Shown: in pieces, positions 40,694 to 47,224 of the stretch
Layout: each line of letters begins with the position of its first letter
Numbering within the stretch: the first letter of the stretch is position 1
Position numbers and translations under genes: made by a program
Notes under the pieces: generated by a model
The model's input: only the letters and a program-made list of their open reading frames with translations
Database searches by the model: none
What the model was told of the DNA's origin: nothing
DNA from: Chitinophagales bacterium
Lineage (GTDB): Bacteria > Bacteroidota > Bacteroidia > Chitinophagales > Chitinophagaceae
DNA: 47,224 nucleotides
Assembly: GCA_015654695.1 (NCBI GenBank)
Contig: JAATGJ010000074.1
Coordinates: 1 to 47,224 of the forward strand
Direction: 5' to 3'

Positions 40694-41155
40694 ATGGGAA
40701 TAGAACAGGATATACAGCAGGTAAAATTCAGAAACGAGTACCAGAAAGCGTTTATCAATATTCTTTATACGCACGGATGGTTGTCCGAAAAAGCGAAAGA
40801 ATTTTTTGCGGATGAAGACATTACGCCACAGCAGTTTAACATCCTCAGGATACTGCGTGGAAGTCACCCTCAGCCATTGTCCACTTTACAGATCCGGGAG
40901 AGGATGCTGGATAAAATGAGTGACACCAGCCGTATTGTTGACCGTCTGATCACCAAAGGACTGGTAAAAAAAGGAACTTGTAAAATGGACCGCCGCCTGG
41001 TGGACATAACCATCACAGATAAAGGGAAAAAGCTATTGGAAAAACTGGATACACGCCAGGATGAAATGGACAATATCATAAATAACCTCACTCCAAAGGA
41101 AGCCATTACTTTAAGCGACCTGCTTGATAAGATCCGTAAAAGCAACCTGCAATAA
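40694..41155 (+). CDS. MarR-family transcriptional regulator
   Basis: A 153-residue winged-helix repressor or activator. The DNA-binding part is FNILRILRGSHPQPLSTLQIRERM, then TSRIVDRLITKGLVKKG and the wing RRLVDITITDKG. N- and C-terminal helices form the usual dimer interface. It could respond to a small phenolic or oxidant ligand. The start shares the TAAACCGTGACATCATG leader with DinB, which hints at common control. Confidence 0.92.
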   Translation: MGIEQDIQQVKFRNEYQKAFINILYTHGWLSEKAKEFFADEDITPQQFNILRILRGSHPQPLSTLQIRERMLDKMSDTSRIVDRLITKGLVKKGTCKMDRRLVDITITDKGKKLLEKLDTRQDEMDNIINNLTPKEAITLSDLLDKIRKSNLQ

Positions 41156-41177
41156 TCTCCGGATAAAGTACCGAAAC

Positions 41178-42389
41178 ATGAAACTGACTTTCAGCATTTT
41201 TTTTACCTTGTTTTTTTATACTTCCCTGTTCTCCCAACCTATTAATGAATTCCGGGGTGTATGGATCGCCACAGTTGAAAATATTGACTGGCCATTGAGA
41301 GGTATGGTAAATTCAGTTGATCAGAAAGCCGAGTATATCCGTCAACTGGATATGCATAAGAAAAATGGCATGAATGCCGTGATCGTACAGGTGCGACCTT
41401 CGGCGGATGCTTTTTATCCTTCACCTTATGAGCCATGGAGCCAATGGCTTACAGGAGTGCAGGGCCGGCCTCCGTCACCTTATTATGATCCTTTACAGTT
41501 TATGATAGAAGATGCGCATAAAAGAGCCATGGAGTTTCATGCCTGGCTGAACCCTTACCGGGCGGATAACAAGATCGGCGGATCCTCCATTGCACGGAAT
41601 CATATTACCCGCCTGCACCCGGGGTGGTTACTGACTTATGGCGATAAAAAATATTTTGATCCGTCGAATAAACAGGCCCAGGACTTTGTAGTGAATGTAG
41701 TTCGCGATATAGTACAGCATTACGCTGTTGATGCCATTCACATGGATGATTATTTTTATCCCTACCGGATACCCGGGAAAGCATTTCCTGATGGCCTGGC
41801 ATACAGAGCTTCCCGGAGCACATTATCAAAAGATGACTGGAGAAGAAGCAATGTGGATTCTATCATTTCAATGATAAGTACTGTTATAAAAAAAGAAAAA
41901 CCCTGGTGCAAATTCGGCATATCCCCTTTCAGTGTATGGCGCAATAAAGACAAAGATCCGATGGGGAGTGATACAAAAGCCGGCGTAACTAATTATGACG
42001 ATCTGTATGCGAATATCCTATTGTGGCTACAGGAAGGATGGATTGATTATGTAGCACCCCAGCTATACCTTGAAATAGGGCACAGTAAAATTGCGTATGA
42101 AACAATGCTGGATTGGTGGAGCCGGCACAGCTACGGCAGGCATGTTTACATAGGGCATGGTATTTACAGAACCAATGAGAGGAATATCGCCTGGAAAAAC
42201 CCGGATGAATTGCCTGATCAGATAAAATTACTGAGGCAATACCCGAATATCCAGGGCAGTATTTATTTCAGCAGTACATCTTTTAACCGTAACCCGAATG
42301 GATGGAATGATAGCCTGCAAAACAATTATTATAAAACGCCGGCATCTATACCTGTAATGGAATGGCTGCCTGAAAATGCCGAACAGTAG
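41178..42389 (+). CDS. Secreted glycoside hydrolase-like protein (GHL10/DUF187)
   Basis: A 403-residue exported protein with a signal peptide (FSIFFTLFFYTSLFSQ). The domain matches the GHL10 (DUF187) family of putative glycosidases: EFRGVWIATVENIDWP, GMNAVIVQVRPSADAFY, EPWSQWLTG, FHAWLNPYRA, AIHMDDYFYPYRIPG, FGISPFSVWRN and YVAPQLYLEIG. The conserved acidic residues lie in HMDDYF and the YLEI block. A start at 41124 would overlap the MarR gene and precede the signal peptide, so ATG 41178 is used. Confidence 0.93.
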   Translation: MKLTFSIFFTLFFYTSLFSQPINEFRGVWIATVENIDWPLRGMVNSVDQKAEYIRQLDMHKKNGMNAVIVQVRPSADAFYPSPYEPWSQWLTGVQGRPPSPYYDPLQFMIEDAHKRAMEFHAWLNPYRADNKIGGSSIARNHITRLHPGWLLTYGDKKYFDPSNKQAQDFVVNVVRDIVQHYAVDAIHMDDYFYPYRIPGKAFPDGLAYRASRSTLSKDDWRRSNVDSIISMISTVIKKEKPWCKFGISPFSVWRNKDKDPMGSDTKAGVTNYDDLYANILLWLQEGWIDYVAPQLYLEIGHSKIAYETMLDWWSRHSYGRHVYIGHGIYRTNERNIAWKNPDELPDQIKLLRQYPNIQGSIYFSSTSFNRNPNGWNDSLQNNYYKTPASIPVMEWLPENAEQ

Positions 42390-42422
42390 CTGTTCTGCGT
42401 TTTAGTGATCGGTCTCCCATCT

Positions 42423-42806
42423 TTATGGTTTTATCGCATTGGGCTTTTGCTCCAGGTAGTTGACATAATCCAGCGATCCAAGGCGAAAGCGCAAAGGAAC
42501 AGAAGTTATTTTTTCAAGTTGTAGTTCTTTTTTACAGAAAAAACCCAGGTTATTGCTGTAAAAATTTAAAGGGACAGGCTTTAGCGAAGTATAATTCATT
42601 TGCCTGCTCAATGAAGCGGTATATGTCTTTTGTTTATTAAGGATTTTATAACGGTAATTTTCGAAACAATTAGTATAATGTGTTGTATCGTTTGCTGAAA
42701 AGCTATTGATTCCGTATTCTTTTTTCACACAACTTACCTGCGCAGAAATTTCCGCATTAAAAAATACAATCCACACAACAACAAAACAAAAACCCCGTTG
42801 CACCAT
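42423..42806 (-). CDS. Secreted hypothetical protein
   Basis: A 127-residue protein with an N-terminal hydrophobic signal ([19 protein letters not shown]). Four Cys ([18 protein letters not shown] plus one in the signal) may form disulfides. Not recognised. It lies convergent to the glycosidase gene and divergent from rpoN. Confidence 0.65.
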   Translation of the reverse strand: MVQRGFCFVVVWIVFFNAEISAQVSCVKKEYGINSFSANDTTHYTNCFENYRYKILNKQKTYTASLSRQMNYTSLKPVPLNFYSNNLGFFCKKELQLEKITSVPLRFRLGSLDYVNYLEQKPNAIKP

Positions 42807-42921
42807 CTTATTCCTTTTAGTTTTGTAAATTTACGGCCTGATTTTTGTTGAAAGGCGGAATTTTTGCCTAAATTGACCTTTTAGGAAGAAAACCCTGCCA
42901 CAAAGCACCATTTATAACATT

Positions 42922-44412
42922 ATGGCCTTAAGCCAATCATTACAGCAGAAGTTACTACAGAAATTGTCGCCGCAGCAGATTCAGCTAATGAAACTGCTGC
43001 AAGTACCTACGGCAAACCTGGAGGAACGGATTAAGGAAGAACTGGAAGAAAATCCGGCCCTGGAACTGGACGAAGAAAAACACGAAGATGGCGCTGATGA
43101 TCTGAAGGATGAATTCAGCGATAGTGCCGATACGGAATTTGATGATAAAGACGGCAGCGAAAACGACTATGGTGATGTGGATGTAAGCGAATATGTGCGG
43201 GATGGAGATGATGATGTGGCTGATTATAAATTAAGGGACGACAATTACCCCGAGGACGATGATAAAAAGCAACTTCCGTTTAAAACAGAGATCAGCTTTT
43301 ACCAGGTATTGCTGGATCAACTGGGATTATTGAAACTGGACGATAAAGAACGAAAAATAGCGGAGCAGATCGTGGGCAGTATTGATGAAGATGGATATCT
43401 GCGCCGGGAGACCTCTGCTATTGTTGATGACCTTGCTTTCCGGCAGAATATCAGCACCACTGAAGCTGAAGTAGAATCCATCATACAACTGATTCAGCGA
43501 TTTGAACCACCGGGTGTGGCCGCCAGGGACCTGCAGGAGTGCCTGTTACTCCAACTGCAGCGGCAAAAGAATGAAGGGAAGGAAGTGGATACAGCCATGA
43601 TGGCCATCAAAAAATATTTCGATGAGTTTACCAAGAAACATTATGAAAAAATACAACGCGGCCTGGGTATAGATGAAGACCAGTTGAAGGAAGTAATGCA
43701 GCAGATTGTCCGGCTTAATCCCAAACCGGGCGGCACAATAGGAGGTATTACTAAAGCGGAAAGTTATGTGGTACCCGATTTTTTTATTTTCAATAATGCC
43801 GGTAAACTGGAAATAACCCTGAACTCACGCAATGCGCCTGAACTGCGCATCAGCGAAGGCTACCGGGACATGATGAAAGAATATGACCGGGGCGCCAAAA
43901 AAGATAAACGCCAGAAAGAAGCTGTTCTTTTTATCAAACAAAAGATTGACGCGGCCAAGTGGTTCATTGATGCGATCAAACAGCGGCAGCATACGCTGAT
44001 CAGTACTATGACGGCTATCATGAATCACCAGTATGAATTTTTCCTGACCGGCGACGAAACCAACCTGCGCCCCATGATCCTGAAAGATATTGCTGAAAAA
44101 ACGGGGTTGGATATTTCTACCGTAAGCCGGGTGGCCAACAGCAAATTTGTACAAACAGAGTTTGGTACCTACCGTTTGAAATTCTTCTTCAGTGAATCAT
44201 TAAGTACGGACAGTGGTGAAGAAGTGTCAACAAGGGAAGTAAAAAAGATATTAAGCGACCTGATAGAAGCGGAAAGCAAGAAACGCCCTTTAAGTGATGA
44301 GCGATTGACAGAATTGCTCCAGGAAAAAGGGTATAATATCGCACGCCGTACTGTGGCTAAATACCGGGAACAGTTGAATATACCTGTTGCAAGGTTGAGG
44401 AAAGAGTTGTGA
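42922..44412 (+). CDS. rpoN: RNA polymerase sigma-54 factor
   Basis: A 496-residue sigma-54. The Gln-rich region I (QSLQQKLLQKLSPQQIQLMKLLQ) with the LEERIKEELEENPALE segment is followed by a long acidic region II (residues about 50-120). Core-binding and HTH regions come next (DLQECLLLQLQRQ, SRVANSKFVQTEFGTYRLKFFFSE). The RpoN box is ARRTVAKYRE near the C-terminus. Its stop codon is followed directly by GCTAAGAG. Confidence 0.97.
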   Translation: MALSQSLQQKLLQKLSPQQIQLMKLLQVPTANLEERIKEELEENPALELDEEKHEDGADDLKDEFSDSADTEFDDKDGSENDYGDVDVSEYVRDGDDDVADYKLRDDNYPEDDDKKQLPFKTEISFYQVLLDQLGLLKLDDKERKIAEQIVGSIDEDGYLRRETSAIVDDLAFRQNISTTEAEVESIIQLIQRFEPPGVAARDLQECLLLQLQRQKNEGKEVDTAMMAIKKYFDEFTKKHYEKIQRGLGIDEDQLKEVMQQIVRLNPKPGGTIGGITKAESYVVPDFFIFNNAGKLEITLNSRNAPELRISEGYRDMMKEYDRGAKKDKRQKEAVLFIKQKIDAAKWFIDAIKQRQHTLISTMTAIMNHQYEFFLTGDETNLRPMILKDIAEKTGLDISTVSRVANSKFVQTEFGTYRLKFFFSESLSTDSGEEVSTREVKKILSDLIEAESKKRPLSDERLTELLQEKGYNIARRTVAKYREQLNIPVARLRKEL

Positions 44413-44446
44413 GCTAAGAGTGATCCTTCGACAAGTTCAGGAGAGA
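44413..44446 (+). repeat. GCTAAGAG repeat after rpoN
   Basis: GCTAAGAG (44413-44420) directly after the rpoN stop, then CCTTCGACAAGTTCAGGAG (44425-44443), a word resembling the CTTCGACAAGCTCAGG repeats common in Bacteroidota. A related copy lies at 40353-40384 on the minus strand. Confidence 0.6.
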
Positions 44447-44486
44447 GTTGGTATTTTTTGGCGAGGGGTACAAAATTTAAAGATGA

Positions 44487-45710
44487 ATGATTAAGCTTTT
44501 TTTTTATACCTCGGTTCTCTTAATTTCTTTTTACAATAATTCCCCAGCACAGTCTATACCCATTACAGATAACGGTATTTCCAAAAATTATTCTTTCATT
44601 CGTTCTGTATTTAACAGTATTACAAATACAGGCGGTCTTGATTCCTTCTATAGTAAACTCTATACATTAAAAATAACCGGGCAAGGTATTGTTTCCATTG
44701 TGCATATCGGGGATTCGCATATACAGGCGGATTTTTTATCCGGTGTTGTCAGAAATAATTTGCAGCAATTCTTTGGTAATGCCGGAAGGGGGCTGGTGTT
44801 TCCTTACCAACTTGCTCAGTCAAATGCTCCTTCGGATATCAGCAGTTCCTCCAATACAAGATGGCAATTTAACCGGGTAGCCCATCCTGAAATTCCTGTC
44901 AGCTATGGTGTTTCAGGATATGGAATAAAAACGGATACCGAAGGTGCTTCGATTAATTTTTCATTAAAGCCTGGTGGTTCCGGCCCCCAGTTATTTAACC
45001 GGTTAAAATTTTTCCTTGACAGCAATGAAACCAATTCATGGTTATTGCAGGCGGATAATAACAGCACGCCTTTTCTTGTAAAGAAGGCAGGTGATTCAGT
45101 GTATTCCGAAATAGCGCTGGAAGAAAATACCAATAGCTTTTCTTTTTCATCGCTTCCCTCCGGTAATACGAAACAGTTTTATGGTGTATCGCTGGAGAAT
45201 TCCAGTCCCGGTATTTTGTATCATACTATTGGTGTGAACGGCGCCAGGTACGACCACTATAATATCGCTTCGCTATTCTGGAAACAACTGGCCGGGCTGA
45301 ATGCCGATCTATTCATTATTTCTCTCGGTACTAATGAAGCGCAGGGGTCAGGATTTAATGAAGCAGGTTTTCAGAAAGAACTGTCATTGTTTATACAAAA
45401 AATAAAAACGGTGGCCCCGAACGCTGCTGTTCTTATTACTACTGCTGCGGATTCTTATAAAAAAAGAAAGTTCAATACCGTCCTAAAGCAAATAAATGGC
45501 TCATTGGTCAATTATTGCGGCCAAAACAATATTCCATCCTGGGATCTCTACCGCATCACCAATGGATATGGCTCATCGTATAACTGGGCTAAAAAAGGAT
45601 TGATGAACAGGGACAGGATACATTTTACCGCCGAAGGTTATCGCATCCAGGGAACCCTTTTGTTCAGTGCGCTGGCGAAAGGATATAATAGGTATATCAG
45701 CAACTACTGA
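44487..45710 (+). CDS. SGNH/GDSL-like hydrolase
   Basis: A 407-residue exported protein with a signal peptide (FFYTSVLLISFYNNSPAQ). The SGNH blocks are VHIGDSHIQADF (catalytic Ser in GDS), GRGLVFPYQ, SLGTNEAQG (Asn) and RDRIHFTAEGY (Asp-x-x-His-like RIHF). It probably acts as an esterase or O-acetyl transfer partner on a cell-surface polymer. An MBOAT acyltransferase is encoded 1.3 kb away. Confidence 0.87.
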   Translation: MIKLFFYTSVLLISFYNNSPAQSIPITDNGISKNYSFIRSVFNSITNTGGLDSFYSKLYTLKITGQGIVSIVHIGDSHIQADFLSGVVRNNLQQFFGNAGRGLVFPYQLAQSNAPSDISSSSNTRWQFNRVAHPEIPVSYGVSGYGIKTDTEGASINFSLKPGGSGPQLFNRLKFFLDSNETNSWLLQADNNSTPFLVKKAGDSVYSEIALEENTNSFSFSSLPSGNTKQFYGVSLENSSPGILYHTIGVNGARYDHYNIASLFWKQLAGLNADLFIISLGTNEAQGSGFNEAGFQKELSLFIQKIKTVAPNAAVLITTAADSYKKRKFNTVLKQINGSLVNYCGQNNIPSWDLYRITNGYGSSYNWAKKGLMNRDRIHFTAEGYRIQGTLLFSALAKGYNRYISNY

Positions 45711-45712
45711 TA

Positions 45713-46069
45713 CTAAAACGGCAGATCGTCATCGCTGCTGGTGAAAGTAGTATTTTGAAAATCTTCCTCATTGCTTTTATTAGCGGCAGCCGGAGCGGCG
45801 GCGCCGGCTAATTCTATCTTCCACGCTTTTACATCGGTGTACCAACGGCCATTGTATTCACGGCTTTCCACATCAAAATCCACCTTCAGCTGGTCGCCAA
45901 CTTTTAACTGGCTGGTATTGATCTTATCTCCCCAGATAGAGATACAAACTTTTTTGGGGTATTGGCTGCTTTCGGTTTCTACAATGATGTCCTGTTTTTT
46001 CCATTCACCGTTTTTGCCGGTACCTGTTTGCAGGGGAAGTAGCTGGATAAGTTTAGCGGTAAGTTGCAT
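45713..46069 (-). CDS. DUF3127 family protein
   Basis: A 118-residue OB-fold-like protein of DUF3127. It has MQLTAKLIQLLPLQTGTGKNG, then KKVCISIWGDK and VGDQLKVDFDVESREYNGRW, and an acidic tail ending DDDLPF that resembles the C-terminus of single-strand DNA-binding proteins. A single-strand DNA or primosome role is an inference. ATG 46069 is the family start; the frame stays open 32 codons upstream with unrelated sequence. Confidence 0.85.
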   Translation of the reverse strand: MQLTAKLIQLLPLQTGTGKNGEWKKQDIIVETESSQYPKKVCISIWGDKINTSQLKVGDQLKVDFDVESREYNGRWYTDVKAWKIELAGAAAPAAANKSNEEDFQNTTFTSSDDDLPF

Positions 46070-46251
46070 GAGAGATATTTTCTGTTTCTGCGAAATTAAT
46101 AGAATAATCATTCTGAGAAGTACCCGTATTGCTCTTTTCTCCATGAATTTCATGGTGAACGCCATATGCCTCTACACACAAGAGCTATCTGTCACTTGCT
46201 TTATTATTGTATACTCGTTTGGGAAGAAAGAAGCTGGACTGCCTTGTCAAG

Positions 46252-46650
46252 CTAAAATGCTCCTGTCTCAAAGGCTATTAACTTTGTTTTGCCGTTTTTA
46301 TACTTCAGTTTTAAAATTAAGACGGCTCCAGTGAAAGGTCGATGAAAATACAGTGAAAAGACATTTCCCCTTTTGCTGATTCTATACACTTCGATCATCC
46401 GCTTAGTATTTACATCCATTGGTTCATGCGTAAATACAACTCTTTTACCACATACATCTTTTAGAATGCAATTTTCAAAATATTTCACCGTATCAACTAT
46501 ATGAATTTCAAGAGAATCTTTACAGGCGTAAAATGTGCTGGTAAACTGTTCTGTTTCGATTGCTGCTTGCAATAACAGGCAATCCAAGCTTTTTTGGCCT
46601 TTTGCAGAGACCATTAATAACGTAATAAAGATTGTAATAAAAATTTTCAT
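46252..46650 (-). CDS. Secreted hypothetical protein
   Basis: A 132-residue protein with a signal peptide (MKIFITIFITLLMVSAKGQ). The mature part is a mixed domain with Cys in SLDCLL, YACKD and ENCILKDVCGK. Not recognised. A TAATTTG word about 20 bases upstream may be its -7 box. Confidence 0.65.
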   Translation of the reverse strand: MKIFITIFITLLMVSAKGQKSLDCLLLQAAIETEQFTSTFYACKDSLEIHIVDTVKYFENCILKDVCGKRVVFTHEPMDVNTKRMIEVYRISKRGNVFSLYFHRPFTGAVLILKLKYKNGKTKLIAFETGAF

Positions 46651-46965
46651 TGCCGGAATTCAACAAATTACTGAATTGTCAAAATGGTATTAAGGTTTGT
46701 CCTCAACCAACCTGAAATTACCGGGAAGGATTGACTTTTACTTCTTTTCTGATTCTCTACTCAAAAAGGTTGTAGCCCATATCTGCTTATTAGCTTTATG
46801 CGTAAGCGAGCGACCCCGCTTTAATCTATAACGATATTACTAAATTACAATTCTCTTTCATAGTGAGCAGGCTCTGCTTTTTGCAAATTGAATATTTGAT
46901 CTGGATAGACTTTCGGGAAGAAAATAAATAGTCGCATAACTCTTTTCCTCCTTTCCTCTTTTATT
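46651..46965. other. Gene-free spacer
   Basis: About 315 bases without a convincing gene, RNA or strong hairpin. The right end (46921-46965) is a pyrimidine-rich strand, the continuation of the repeat that begins at the MBOAT stop. Confidence 0.5.
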
Positions 46966-46973
46966 CTCTTAGC
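46966..46973 (-). repeat. GCTAAGAG repeat directly after the MBOAT stop
   Basis: On the minus strand GCTAAGAG follows the TAA stop with no gap and is continued by a purine-rich run containing AAAGGAGG, as after DinB. Confidence 0.55.
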
Positions 46974-47224
46974 TTAAAATTGTAAATATATCGGCATCAC
47001 CGGCTCCGCTGATTTGAAAACCCCGTATAGCAATACAAAAGCAAAGAATACAGCGAGATAAGCAACCATCGGTATTTTGGGAAAACGTTCAATGATCCTG
47101 TCGGCATAATCATCAGGGATAGCATGAAGTAAAACCGCCAGCAGCATCATTCCAAGCACCGGTTTATAATTTTCAAAAAAAGCGCCCCATACGGAAAAAC
47201 TGAAATCATGGGTGATCTGGTGGA
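46974..47224 (-). CDS. MBOAT-family O-acyltransferase (C-terminal part)
   Basis: The last 83 residues of a membrane protein whose start is outside the window. The visible part has THDFSFSVWGAFFENYKPVL, two membrane helices (LGMMLLAVLLHAIPDDYADRI region and VAYLAVFFAFVLLYGVF) and ends SAEPVMPIYLQF. The FxVWGAFF and final PxxYxQF pattern fits the C-terminus of DltB/AlgI-type acyltransferases of Bacteroidota. It probably O-acylates a surface polymer. Confidence 0.75.
   Translation of the reverse strand, partial: HQITHDFSFSVWGAFFENYKPVLGMMLLAVLLHAIPDDYADRIIERFPKIPMVAYLAVFFAFVLLYGVFKSAEPVMPIYLQF

Noticed and set aside
1-47224. CRISPR array or rRNA operon
   Set aside because: No regularly spaced repeats with unique spacers and no 16S/23S/5S-like sequence were seen.

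Overview
The window reads as a chromosomal segment of a Bacteroidota bacterium, most likely Chitinophagales/Chitinophagaceae-like (inference). Supporting signs are promoters of the Bacteroidota type (-33 TTTG, -7 TAnnTTTG), almost no Shine-Dalgarno sequences, and families typical of the phylum: DUF4834, DUF3127, DUF3857-transglutaminase, SMUG2, a 415-residue NusA, and many PAS-histidine kinase and LuxR-type regulator genes.

Layout. 1-3412 is the rimP-nusA-infB translation/transcription operon on the minus strand; infB is cut by the window edge. 3509-3745 is a small membrane protein. 3782-4430 is a strange tRNA locus: one intact CAU-anticodon tRNA, several broken tRNA copies whose anticodon arm is a CCCGA/TCGGG palindrome, and a GIY-YIG nuclease gene that ends inside one of the broken copies. 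4505-7031 holds an outer-membrane barrel gene, hflX and a Rieske ferredoxin gene.

7248-18076 is a 10.8-kb integrated element in tRNA-Asn, bounded by perfect 57-bp direct repeats. It carries a tyrosine integrase with arm-type repeats at both ends, three small helix-turn-helix proteins, a P4/D5-type primase-helicase, a Toprim-like DUF6371 protein, a serine resolvase, a phage-type sigma factor, two phage-structural-like proteins and several unknowns. There is no terminase, portal or major capsid gene. The set resembles a phage satellite (PICI/P4-like) and is the best candidate for an undescribed system here.

18525-24349 contains an aldo/keto reductase, a DUF1415 protein and a two-component cluster: a membrane histidine kinase with four PAS domains, a NarL-type regulator and a receiver-only protein. 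24717-29317 is a type III-like restriction-modification operon in which a PD-(D/E)XK-like nuclease is a separate gene between mod and a C-terminally short helicase. 29399-34796 holds a DUF3857-transglutaminase protein, a SMUG2 glycosylase, a MATE efflux gene broken by one in-frame stop and preceded by an attenuator-like leader, and an L,D-transpeptidase. 34996-38697 is a 5-oxoprolinase operon (pxpB-pxpC-pxpA plus an NRAMP-family transporter).

38738-47224 is accessory housekeeping: a radical SAM/SPASM protein, DinB, MarR, a GHL10-type glycosidase, rpoN, an SGNH hydrolase, a DUF3127 protein, secreted unknowns and the C-terminus of an MBOAT acyltransferase. In this last region four genes have the octamer GCTAAGAG directly at their stop codon, an unexplained repeat pattern.
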